Source of the DNA: Alphaproteobacteria bacterium
Lineage (GTDB): Bacteria; Pseudomonadota; Alphaproteobacteria; Puniceispirillales; Puniceispirillaceae
DNA: 32,485 nucleotides
Reading direction: 5' to 3'
NCBI GenBank assembly: GCA_009919335.1
Contig: RGCC01000006.1
Location: 1-32,485 of the forward strand
The translations under genes were made by a program, and so were the position numbers. The notes under the pieces were generated by a model. It was not told the origin of the DNA and searched no databases. It saw nothing but the letters and a program-made list of their open reading frames with translations. This document shows positions 24,553-31,814 of the stretch, one piece after another; position 1 is the first letter of the stretch, and each line of letters opens with the position of its first letter.

Positions 24553-25289
24553 TCCGGGCGCTTCGCATCGCTGGCGTAACAGCATTGATCCTATTGCTGT
24601 GGCATTTTCTGGTTTTGGCAACAGGCCTGCCGGCATTTATTTTGCCATCACCAGCGCGCGTGGCGACGGCACTTTTCAGCAATCTGGAATTAATTGGGCA
24701 TCATGCCAGCGTGACCATGGCCGAGGTGATGATCGGGCTATTGCTCGGGACGCTTTTGGGGGTGGTAACGGCCATCAGTCTTGCGATGTCGCCACTGGCG
24801 CGGCTGGTGGTTCGTCCGATGATGGTGCTTAGTCAGGCATTGCCGGTATTTGCGCTGGCACCGGTTCTAACATTGTGGCTCGGCTATGGGTTATGGCCAA
24901 AAATCATCATGGCGCTGCTGATTATTTATTTTCCAGTAACATCTGCGTTTTTTGACGGGTTGATGCAGACGCCGCGCGGCATGCTTGATCTTGCCAAGGT
25001 AATGCAGGCGCGATCGTGGCATATCATGCGACATATCCGGATTCCAGCCGCAATACCGGCATTGGCATCTGGCCTGCGTCTGGCGGCCGTCTATGCCCCG
25101 ATTGGCGCGATCATTGGCGAATGGGTCGGGGCATCGCAAGGGCTGGGTTATTTAATGTTGCTGGCAAATGGCCGGGCGAAAATCGATCTGATGTTTGCCG
25201 CATTGATTGTGTTGGCAGTGCTTACGCTATTGCTGCATGGGTCGGTTGACCGGTTATGCCGTTATGTCGTCCAGCGGCAAAACAGCTAG
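24549..25289 (+). CDS. thiX: ABC transporter permease (ThiX-like)
   Basis: 246 aa with six hydrophobic segments and the permease EAA-type loop near [20 protein letters not shown] (ahead of [18 protein letters not shown]), as in the SsuC/TauC/ThiX group. N-terminus [20 protein letters not shown] is membrane-spanning. Last gene of the thi operon; its TAG overlaps the convergent queF by 4 bp, and no terminator hairpin is visible there. Confidence 0.92.
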   Translation: MIRALRIAGVTALILLLWHFLVLATGLPAFILPSPARVATALFSNLELIGHHASVTMAEVMIGLLLGTLLGVVTAISLAMSPLARLVVRPMMVLSQALPVFALAPVLTLWLGYGLWPKIIMALLIIYFPVTSAFFDGLMQTPRGMLDLAKVMQARSWHIMRHIRIPAAIPALASGLRLAAVYAPIGAIIGEWVGASQGLGYLMLLANGRAKIDLMFAALIVLAVLTLLLHGSVDRLCRYVVQRQNS

Positions 25290-25735
25290 CCGCGCCCACG
25301 GTAACCGGCAACGCCCTGATCCGGCACCCATGTGCCTTCGGGGATTGTGCCATGTTGCCAGAACACATCAATTGGAATGCCGCCACGCGGGTACCAATAT
25401 CCGCCAATCCGCAGCCACCGCGGTGATAACAGCGCGATGAGTTCCTTGGCAATATCGACTGTGCAGGCCTCGTGAAAGGCCTGATGGTTGCGAAAGCTGC
25501 CAAGATATAGCTTTAGCGACTTTGACTCGACCATCCATTGATCGGGGATGTAATCAATCACCAAATGCGCAAAATCAGGCTGAGCTGTCACCGGGCAGAG
25601 CGAGGTGAATTCCGGCTGGGTAAAACGCGCAACGAAATTACAATCAGGGTGCGGATTAGGCACGCGTTCCAATTCGGCCTCTTCCGGGCTGTTTGGTAAT
25701 TTTGAGGCTTGTCCAAGCGCTTTTAAATTGTCCAT
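25286..25735 (-). CDS. queF: NADPH-dependent 7-cyano-7-deazaguanine reductase QueF
   Basis: 149 aa, the short (YkvM-type) form. Reduces preQ0 to preQ1 in queuosine synthesis. Catalytic Cys and surrounding motif: [20 protein letters not shown] (usual CPVTGQPDF, here with Ala for Gly), the NADPH-binding [15 protein letters not shown] and C-terminal [10 protein letters not shown]. Ribosome site GAGGA before the ATG at 25735. Convergent with thiX, overlapping by 4 bp. Confidence 0.95.
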   Translation of the reverse strand: MDNLKALGQASKLPNSPEEAELERVPNPHPDCNFVARFTQPEFTSLCPVTAQPDFAHLVIDYIPDQWMVESKSLKLYLGSFRNHQAFHEACTVDIAKELIALLSPRWLRIGGYWYPRGGIPIDVFWQHGTIPEGTWVPDQGVAGYRGRG

Positions 25736-26055
25736 TTCATCCTCGTGCTGCGACGCTGCCGCGCAATCAAAGTGGCGCGGCTAATCCAAGGCTAATATGC
25801 CGCTCGTCAGAGGGTTAGCCGTAACCAAGCATTATGGTCAAGCCTCTTTTTATGAAAATGGCGCGATGGTGTAAGCCGAAAAAACTAAGATGACGCGAAA
25901 TAAATATTAGAAATTTGAAATTTATTGCTTGTGCTTTCATGACAAGACCGCTAACAGATGCGCGTTGCGATGACCGACCCCAGCTCATAGCTATTCTTAC
26001 ATGGGGGGCGCTAAGGCATTGCTGGTTCATCTACTGGTTCAAGAAGGGGTGCGTC
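25736..26055. other. Spacer between queF and speD
   Basis: 320 bp with no convincing gene. An open frame in phase with the speD leader ORF runs through it from about 25915, but its protein (KFIACAFMTRPLTDARC...) does not look like a conserved N-terminus. There is a CTGGTTCA duplication 12 bp apart (26022, 26034) and the ribosome site AAGGGGT at 26044. I looked for known preQ1 and SAM riboswitch cores and found none. Confidence 0.5.
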
Positions 26056-26151
26056 ATGGATAACGCCAACCTTTTCCAACTGGGGATAGGTCTGGCAACG
26101 GGCGCCCAAGCGGAAGATATCGACTGCAGCAATGCTGCTGCGCGTAACTGA
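26056..26151 (+). other. SD-led 31-codon ORF overlapping speD in another frame (lost N-terminus, leader or frameshift)
   Basis: ATG at 26056 has a good ribosome site (AAGGGGT, 26044-26050) and encodes MDNANLFQLGIGLATGAQ then AEDIDCSNAAARN, ending at TGA 26149. The composition is protein-like, and from memory this resembles the N-terminal extension of alphaproteobacterial SpeD. The speD core (VTDGKVFAGTHLI) follows in the +1 frame, open from 26090 on. So either a one-base insertion broke speD, or the ORF is a translated leader, or ribosomes shift +1. At the stop, AAC-TGA-T would give GAT (Asp) after skipping T. Confidence 0.6.
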
Positions 26152-26512
26152 TGGCAAGGTCTTTGCCGGAACGCACCTGATTATCGAGGTGGTGGACGGG
26201 AAGGGTCTTGATGATGAGGACCTGATACAATCGGCGTTTCGGCGTTGTGTTGATGAATGTGGCGCGACACTGCTTCATATTCATACGCATAAATTCAGCC
26301 CGCAAGGCGTTTCTGGTGTCGCGGTTCTGGCAGAAAGCCATATTTCGGTTCATACATGGCCGGAAATTGGGTATGCCGCGTTTGATGTGTTTATGTGCGG
26401 TGATGCCCAGCCATGGAACGCGGTTGGCGTTTTGGCCGATGCGTTTGACACAAACGACATTCGGGTCCGTGAATTACTGCGCGGTGATGGCGTTGTGGGG
26501 GCAATGCTATGA
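26132..26512 (+). CDS. speD: S-adenosylmethionine decarboxylase proenzyme SpeD
   Basis: 126 aa from the ATG at 26132, about the usual size of the bacterial class 1B enzyme. It makes decarboxylated SAM for spermidine synthesis. The self-cleavage site is E68-S69 in VAVLAESHISVHTWPE; the pyruvoyl group forms from S69. Also AGTHLIIEVV, CGATLLHIHTHKFSPQGVSG and FDVFMCGDAQPW. No ribosome site precedes this ATG, whereas a strong one precedes the overlapping frame at 26056, so the true start is in doubt. Overlaps speE by 4 bp. Confidence 0.9.
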   Translation: MLLRVTDGKVFAGTHLIIEVVDGKGLDDEDLIQSAFRRCVDECGATLLHIHTHKFSPQGVSGVAVLAESHISVHTWPEIGYAAFDVFMCGDAQPWNAVGVLADAFDTNDIRVRELLRGDGVVGAML

Positions 26513-27357
26513 GCGCGCGCTTTACCGAAACCCTGCATGGTGATTATGCGCAGTCACTCGCCGTTGAAAATGTCCTTTATGACAATAACAGCAGCCTGCA
26601 ACATATTCAGGTGTTCGAGAATAAGCGGTTTGGTCGTGTGCTAACGCTTGATGGTGTTGTGCAGACAACTCAAGGCGACGAGTTTATCTATCACGAAATG
26701 CTGACCCATGTGCCAATTCTGGCGCATGGCAATGTTCGCAATGTTCTGGTGATCGGCGGGGGTGACGGCGGCATGGCGCGTGAAGTTTTGCGCCATAAAT
26801 CGGTTGTAAACGTCACAATGGTTGAAATCGACGCCGGGGTTGTGGAGTTTTCAAAGACCTATCTGCCAAGCCTGTCAAATGGTGCTTTTGATGACCCGCG
26901 CCTGAATTTAGTGATTGCTGATGGCGCTGATTTCATGGCGAATTCACCTGATCAGTTTGACGTTATCATCATTGATTCGACTGATCCTGTTGGCCCGGGC
27001 GAGGTGCTGTTTACCGACAGTTTTTATGGTCACGCGAAACGCCGTCTGGCTGAGGGCGGTATTCTGGTTACGCAAAATGGTGTTCCGTTCATGCAGCCGG
27101 ATGAATTGACCGGTACAATGCGCGCTTTTCAAGCGCTTTTTGCTGACTGGGGATGCTATGTTGCCAGTATTCCAACCTATGCTGGTGGCCCAATGGCGTT
27201 TGGGTGGGGCAGTGATGCAACCGCCGCGAAGACTGTCGATGTCGAGGTTTTGCGCGCACGTCTTGATGCCGCAAATCTTGATCTCAACTATTATACGCCA
27301 GCCGTTCACAAAGCTGCCTTTAGCCTGCCGCGCTATATCGAAAAGCTATTGCCCTAA
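26509..27357 (+). CDS. speE: Spermidine synthase SpeE
   Basis: 282 aa. Transfers aminopropyl from decarboxylated SAM to putrescine. Signatures: VLTLDGVVQTTQGDEFIYHE-MLTH, the SAM-binding VLVIGGGDGGMAREVLRHK, VEIDAGVVEFSKTYLP, and the catalytic IIIDSTDPVGPGEVLFTDSF. C-terminal AAFSLPRYIEKLL is normal. Translationally coupled to speD (ATGA). A terminator hairpin lies 24 bp after its stop. Confidence 0.96.
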   Translation: MSARFTETLHGDYAQSLAVENVLYDNNSSLQHIQVFENKRFGRVLTLDGVVQTTQGDEFIYHEMLTHVPILAHGNVRNVLVIGGGDGGMAREVLRHKSVVNVTMVEIDAGVVEFSKTYLPSLSNGAFDDPRLNLVIADGADFMANSPDQFDVIIIDSTDPVGPGEVLFTDSFYGHAKRRLAEGGILVTQNGVPFMQPDELTGTMRAFQALFADWGCYVASIPTYAGGPMAFGWGSDATAAKTVDVEVLRARLDAANLDLNYYTPAVHKAAFSLPRYIEKLLP

Positions 27358-27380
27358 CGGCGGCAAGGTTGCTTAATAGG

Positions 27381-27409
27381 CCCTGTTACCGCAGTAACGG
27401 GGTCTTTTT
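27381..27409 (+). terminator. Rho-independent terminator after speE
   Basis: CCCTGTTAC (27381-27389), loop CGCA, GTAACGGGG (27394-27402): a 9-bp stem with one G-T pair, then TCTTTTT. The T-run ends one base before the ATG of the DMT transporter, so the hairpin also holds that gene's only ribosome-site-like GGGG. Confidence 0.88.
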
Positions 27410-28276
27410 ATGATATCTGCTAATGCCAAAGGCGCCGTTTTAATGACAGTTGCACGTGTTGCCTTTGTCACTAACGACATTTTCATGAAATTCCTGTTCG
27501 TTGATATGTCGGTATTTCAGGCGATGTTTTTGCGCGGCACTGTGGCGGTGCCGATTATTGCGGCTTTGGCATGGTACCGCGACTGTCTTTTTGTTCGTCT
27601 GGGTTTCGCGGATTTCGGCTTGTTATCGGTTCGAGCGGCGGCGCAAATCGGCATGGCAAGCTGTTTTTTGACGGCGCTTGCGCATATGCCGATTGCCAAT
27701 GTCTCGGCGATCATGCAGGTGGTGCCCTTATCGCTTACTGTCGTCGCAACGCTGTTTCTTGGTGAAATGATCGGATGGCGGCGTTGGAGTGCGGTCATTA
27801 TCGGGTTTTGCGGCGTGTTGATGGTTATTCGTCCCGGGACGGATGATTTTAACGTCTATTCAACGCTTGCTGTTGGTGCTGTGGGTTTTGCCACGCTGAA
27901 TGATGCGGTAACACGCCATCTGCCAAACCGCGTACCAGCACTATTTGCAGCATTGTTTACAGCCGCTGCTGTTTGCCTTTTTAGTGGTGCCGTTACAGTG
28001 ACGATACCGTGGCAAACAATCAGCCCTTATAATTGGCTTGTTCTGTCATTCTGCGGCCTTAGCGTCGCTGCAGGTTATTTTTTTCAGGTGATGACAATGC
28101 GATTTGGCGATCTGAGTTTTGTCGCGCCATTTCGATATGTTGGTCTGGTATGGGCAATCGCGCTTGGTGCGTTGCTGTTTGGTGAATGGCCGGATAGTTG
28201 GACATGGATCGGCGCAATCATTGTCGTTACCACTGGTCTTTATTCCTTTTATCGCGACCAAATGCGGCGCGCATAA
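27410..28276 (+). CDS. EamA/DMT superfamily membrane transporter
   Basis: 288 aa with about ten hydrophobic segments in two EamA halves. First half: GAVLMTVARVAFVTNDIFMK, QAMFLRGTVAVPIIAALAW, ANVSAIMQVVPLSLTVVATL-FLGE, GFCGVLMVIRPG. Second half: FATLNDAVTRHLP, FVAPFRYVGLVWAIALGALLFGEWPDSW. Substrate unknown; DMT proteins export metabolites such as amino acids. The ATG directly follows the speE terminator. The next Met is inside the first membrane helix, so the start is probably right. Confidence 0.88.
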   Translation: MISANAKGAVLMTVARVAFVTNDIFMKFLFVDMSVFQAMFLRGTVAVPIIAALAWYRDCLFVRLGFADFGLLSVRAAAQIGMASCFLTALAHMPIANVSAIMQVVPLSLTVVATLFLGEMIGWRRWSAVIIGFCGVLMVIRPGTDDFNVYSTLAVGAVGFATLNDAVTRHLPNRVPALFAALFTAAAVCLFSGAVTVTIPWQTISPYNWLVLSFCGLSVAAGYFFQVMTMRFGDLSFVAPFRYVGLVWAIALGALLFGEWPDSWTWIGAIIVVTTGLYSFYRDQMRRA

Positions 28277-28456
28277 AAGGGGGGAGGCTGCCGCTAGACA
28301 GCCGATAAATACCAAAACCTATGCCCACGCTCACGGGCGGAACTGGGACTGGCGGGTTTTCAGGGCAGATTTAGTGGTAATATCCAGCGGTTTCATTACA
28401 ATACGCGCATCCGGTGAACACGCGTTCAGGTCACTTATTTTTTAGGAGCAAAATTT

Positions 28457-29542
28457 ATGTCTAGCCGTCTATTTACCCCGATCAAACTGTCTGGATTAGG
28501 CCTTGCTAACCGTGTTGTGGTGGCACCAATGTGCCAATATTCAGCCATCGATGGAACGATGAATGACTGGCATCTGGCAAATTTGGGACAATTTGCGATG
28601 AGTGGGCCGGGGCTGATCATTATCGAGGCAACGGGGGTTGAGGCGGCTGGGCGCATCACGCATGGCTGTGTCGGGCTATATTCGGATGAAAATGAAGCAG
28701 CGATGAAGCGGGTCGTTGATTTCTGTAAATCGGTTGGGCATAGCAAAATTGGTATCCAGCTTGGTCATGCTGGCCGCAAAGCATCAAGCCAGCGCCCATG
28801 GGAAGGCGGTAATGCATTGCCGGCCGATGGCTCAACTCCCCAAGCCGCTTGGCCGACATTTGCGCCATCGGCAATCCCGTTTGCCGAGGGCTGGCACACA
28901 CCCGAGGCATTGGATGATGCCGGTTTGGCGCGGATTAAAGAGGGGTTTGTCTCATCTGCTGAGCGTGCCGTTAGAATGGGCATTGATGCGATCGAGCTGC
29001 ACGCCGCCCATGGCTATCTTCTTCATCAGTTCCTGTCGCCGATCAGCAACCAGCGTGATGATGCCTATGGCGGTTCGTTGGAAAACCGGATGCGCTATCC
29101 GCTAGAGGTTTTTGCAGCGGTTAAGGCGGTTGTGCCGGCTGAAATGCCAGTGCTGGTGCGGGTATCAGCATCAGATTGGGTTGATGGCGGCTGGGACGTT
29201 TTGCAAACCATAGAGTTTGCCAAGGCGCTTGATGCGGCCGGCTGTGCCTCGATCCATGTTTCAAGTGGCGGTAATTCATTGGCGCAGAAAATCGACATTG
29301 GCTATGGCTATCAGACCGATCTTGCGAAACAGATCCGTGACGCGGTCGAGATGCCGGTCATTGCCGTCGGGATGATTACTGATCCGTTGCAGGCCGAGAC
29401 CATTATTCGCACAGGGCAGGCTGATTTGGTGGCGTTGGCACGTGAATTTCTGCGTGACCCGCATTGGACATGGCGGGCGGCCAAGGCGCTGCGCAGTACA
29501 TCATCTGTGCCCAACCAATATGCACGCGCGGTTAGTTTCTAG
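28457..29542 (+). CDS. NADH:flavin oxidoreductase, Old Yellow Enzyme family (YqjM-like)
   Basis: 361 aa FMN-dependent ene-reductase fold. Key residues: Cys26 in VAPMCQYSA, as in the YqjM class; GIQLGHAGRKAS; the substrate-binding HAAHGYLLHQFLSPISNQR; DAYGGSLENRMRYPLEV; and ADLVALAREFLRDPHW near the end. It reduces activated C=C bonds; physiological substrate unknown. Ribosome site AGGAGC lies before the ATG at 28457. The 180-bp spacer upstream contains only a weak GGCTG/CAGCC hairpin (28284-28301). Confidence 0.93.
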   Translation: MSSRLFTPIKLSGLGLANRVVVAPMCQYSAIDGTMNDWHLANLGQFAMSGPGLIIIEATGVEAAGRITHGCVGLYSDENEAAMKRVVDFCKSVGHSKIGIQLGHAGRKASSQRPWEGGNALPADGSTPQAAWPTFAPSAIPFAEGWHTPEALDDAGLARIKEGFVSSAERAVRMGIDAIELHAAHGYLLHQFLSPISNQRDDAYGGSLENRMRYPLEVFAAVKAVVPAEMPVLVRVSASDWVDGGWDVLQTIEFAKALDAAGCASIHVSSGGNSLAQKIDIGYGYQTDLAKQIRDAVEMPVIAVGMITDPLQAETIIRTGQADLVALAREFLRDPHWTWRAAKALRSTSSVPNQYARAVSF

Positions 29543-29558
29543 ATAAAATAGTCTAGAC

Positions 29559-29597
29559 GTGCAGAATAAGCGTGCAGTATAGGCGTGCAGGCTAAAC
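29559..29597. repeat. 13-bp degenerate tandem repeat, 3 copies
   Basis: GTGCAGAATAAGC (29559), GTGCAGTATAGGC (29572) and GTGCAGGCTAAAC (29585), followed by two copies of GGGCGGC about 18 bp apart. It lies between the OYE gene and dinB. Confidence 0.85.
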
Positions 29598-29661
29598 GGG
29601 CGGCGAGGGTGAACGGGCGGCCCGTCATTTACGTTTTCATGAGAGGATAAGGGCTGCAAAT

Positions 29662-31005
29662 ATGGCCGGTCATAACAAAGCTGCCGCTTATGCAATGTTG
29701 TGCCGTGATTGCGGGACGGCGGGTCATGTTGGCAATCTTGGCCCGCTGGAAACCTGCCCTATATGTCAATCTGCCAATATCCGTACGCATCCTGATTTAT
29801 TCTCGCTGACGATTGCGCATATTGATTGTGATGCCTTTTATGCATCAATTGAAAAGCGTGATAATCCGGCACTGGCTAACAAGCCGGTCATCGTTGGGGG
29901 TGGTGATCGCGGCGTTGTTGCGGCGGCGTGCTACATCGCCCGTCAGTTCGGCGTGCGCTCGGCAATGCCCGCATGGCAGGCGTTAAAACGTTGCCCTGAT
30001 GCGGTGGTCATCCGGCCAAGAATGGATCACTACATTGCGATCGGTCAGGAAATCAGGGAAAAGATGCTGTCGCTGACGCCATTGGTTCAGCCATTGTCAA
30101 TCGACGAGGCGTTTCTTGATCTTGCTGGCACGCAAAAGCTGCATCGTGCCAGTCCGGCAGAGGCGCTGCACCATTTGCAACAAGAGATCAAACGCGATAT
30201 CGGTATTTCGGTTTCGGTCGGACTTAGTGGCACAAAATCGCTGGCAAAGATGGCCTCTGATCGGGATAAACCTGACGGGTTTTTCGTAATTGGCACGCGC
30301 GAGGCGCAGGCATGGCTTGCCCCGCAGCCAGTTTCAATTCTTTACGGGATTGGCAAATCGGCAATCGCGCGGCTTCATGCGATTAACGTGTTTACTTGTG
30401 ATGATCTTGTAAAAGGCGATCCAAAATTGCTGTCGAATGTTCTTGGCAGTCAGACCTTCACTGTGATGAATCTTGCCAAGGGTATTGATCCGCGTCCGGT
30501 TGTGGCCGAACGTGCAGTAAAATCATTATCGAATGAGACCACCTTTGCCAAAGATCTGTCCGCGCTAGAGGCGCTGGAAACCGAGCTTGAATTTCTGTGT
30601 CAAAAACTATCGGCAAGGTTAAAGGCAAAACGACTTGCGGGCGGTACGGTAACCTTGAAATTAAAACTGGCAAATCACCGCATCATTACCCGCAGCCGAA
30701 CCGTGCCAAGCCGGATAGATAAAGCCTATCACCTGTTTGATATAGGCCATGAATTATTAAAAAATGAGGTTAAAAAATCCAGATCATACAGGCTCTTGGG
30801 GATAGGTGTTGATAATCTTGGTGACGTTGGGGATGTGCGGTTGTTCGATCTTGATGGCGGCGCCGATGACAAGCGTAACCGACTTGAGGCGGCGGTAGAT
30901 CAGCTGTGCGCTGCGAACGGGGCGACAATTTTCGCGTGCACAGGCAAGATTAACGGCCACAAAGACCGCCGCAGCAAACAACCCAAACATCATGCCCGAG
31001 GATGA
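29662..31005 (+). CDS. dinB: DNA polymerase IV (DinB) with N-terminal zinc ribbon
   Basis: 447 aa. A Y-family polymerase for lesion bypass. Residues 1-45 carry a CxxC...CxxC ribbon (C14, C17, C32, C35), an extension common in alphaproteobacterial Pol IV. Catalytic core: IAHIDCDAFYASIEKRD (first metal Asp and steric gate), AACYIARQFGVRSAMP, PLSIDEAFLDL (second metal Asp-Glu), SVGLSGTKSLAKMASD. Little-finger domain at about 285-400, then DVRLFDLDG, a plausible beta-clamp binding motif. The C-terminus is basic. The TGA at 31003-31005 lies inside the first unit of a 13-bp tandem repeat. No LexA-like palindrome was recognised upstream. Confidence 0.95.
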   Translation: MAGHNKAAAYAMLCRDCGTAGHVGNLGPLETCPICQSANIRTHPDLFSLTIAHIDCDAFYASIEKRDNPALANKPVIVGGGDRGVVAAACYIARQFGVRSAMPAWQALKRCPDAVVIRPRMDHYIAIGQEIREKMLSLTPLVQPLSIDEAFLDLAGTQKLHRASPAEALHHLQQEIKRDIGISVSVGLSGTKSLAKMASDRDKPDGFFVIGTREAQAWLAPQPVSILYGIGKSAIARLHAINVFTCDDLVKGDPKLLSNVLGSQTFTVMNLAKGIDPRPVVAERAVKSLSNETTFAKDLSALEALETELEFLCQKLSARLKAKRLAGGTVTLKLKLANHRIITRSRTVPSRIDKAYHLFDIGHELLKNEVKKSRSYRLLGIGVDNLGDVGDVRLFDLDGGADDKRNRLEAAVDQLCAANGATIFACTGKINGHKDRRSKQPKHHARG

Positions 31006-31056
31006 TGACTGAGGATAATGCCCGAGAATGATGCCCGAGGAATATGGCCGGTCCAA
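30992..31056. repeat. 13-bp degenerate tandem repeat, 4-5 copies, across the dinB stop
   Basis: Units start at 30992, 31005, 31018, 31031 and 31044: ATGCCCGAGGATG, ATGACTGAGGATA, ATGCCCGAGAATG, ATGCCCGAGGAAT, ATGGCCGGTCCAA. The first unit contains the last codons and stop of dinB. Confidence 0.85.
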
Positions 31057-31083
31057 GCCGGATGAATCAGTGTCGATCCGCCT

Positions 31084-31134
31084 AATAACCAGTCTAAACT
31101 AATAACCATTCTAAACTGATAACCAGTCTAATAG
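31084..31134. repeat. 17-bp tandem repeat, 3 copies
   Basis: AATAACCAGTCTAAACT (31084), AATAACCATTCTAAACT (31101) and GATAACCAGTCTAATAG (31118). The last copy runs into the 3' end of the VOC gene. Confidence 0.9.
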
Positions 31135-31703
31135 GGGTTTTTTGGCTCGCGATCTGTTGATAGGGATTGCGTTTTCGCATGGGCAAGCTGTTCAATCGCA
31201 TCGGCGATATGAATTCGATCAATGGTGCTGTCACCGGTGGCAATCCGAATGTGATGTGCGGCGGTTAATACCTCGGTATGCGTTGACCCTGCGGGCGGTT
31301 CAAACCGGTAGGATGCCAACTCGATCAATAATCCAAGGCGGAAATAGATTGAGTCCATAAACCCCCGATCTTTCGCGCCTGAATGTTTGATCTTGCGCGC
31401 GTCCAGCCGTTCAACCGCTTGCCAGAAACTGGCTTGTGAAATGGCAAAAGCGATGTGGTGAACCTGCCCCGGTGCTTGGGGTAACCGGGTCATCTTTGCA
31501 AGGCGGCTTTCATCGGTAAAGATGGTGATTAATCGGCCATCGCCCGGATCAAAGTAAAGATGGCCTTCGCTTGGATTGTCCAAATTGGGCTGTTCGAAAA
31601 CAAATGGCATACCGAGGATGCCTTCCCAGAAATCAATCGATGTTTGCCGATCTGCACCGATAAGCGTGATGTGGTGCACTCCTTGAGATTGGATCTTGCG
31701 CAT
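31128..31703 (-). CDS. VOC family protein (glyoxalase/ring-cleaving dioxygenase-like)
   Basis: 191 aa. The first module reads GVHHITLIGADRQTSIDFWEG then ILGMPFVF, with GHLYFDPGDGRLITIFTDE. The second starts at VHHIAFAISQASFW and ends GLLIELASYRF. The metal-ligand pattern of VOC enzymes (H11, the His of VHHIAF, the Glu of LIELAS) is present. Relatives are extradiol ring-cleaving dioxygenases and glyoxalases; exact activity cannot be told. The C-terminal 40 residues are not part of the domain. It converges on dinB with 122 bp between, filled by tandem repeats. Confidence 0.88.
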   Translation of the reverse strand: MRKIQSQGVHHITLIGADRQTSIDFWEGILGMPFVFEQPNLDNPSEGHLYFDPGDGRLITIFTDESRLAKMTRLPQAPGQVHHIAFAISQASFWQAVERLDARKIKHSGAKDRGFMDSIYFRLGLLIELASYRFEPPAGSTHTEVLTAAHHIRIATGDSTIDRIHIADAIEQLAHAKTQSLSTDREPKNPY

Positions 31704-31724
31704 TATGTCTGCCCGTTCTTCTCT

Positions 31725-31750
31725 ATATTTTCGCCGGATGTTTTCGCTGG
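31725..31750. repeat. 13-bp tandem repeat, 2 copies
   Basis: ATATTTTCGCCGG (31725-31737) and ATGTTTTCGCTGG (31738-31750), two mismatches in 13, upstream of the VOC gene. Confidence 0.75.
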
Positions 31751-31814
31751 CATGGTGTGTCTGTTCCGATAAACACTCATTATTCCTGCTTTAATCAGGT
31801 GGCGTGTTAATTAA

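Noticed and set aside
25736-26055. preQ1 or SAM riboswitch upstream of queF or speD
   Set aside because: No recognisable conserved core on either strand.
30992-31134. CRISPR-like array
   Set aside because: Units touch head to tail with no spacers, are only 13-17 bp, and there are no cas genes.
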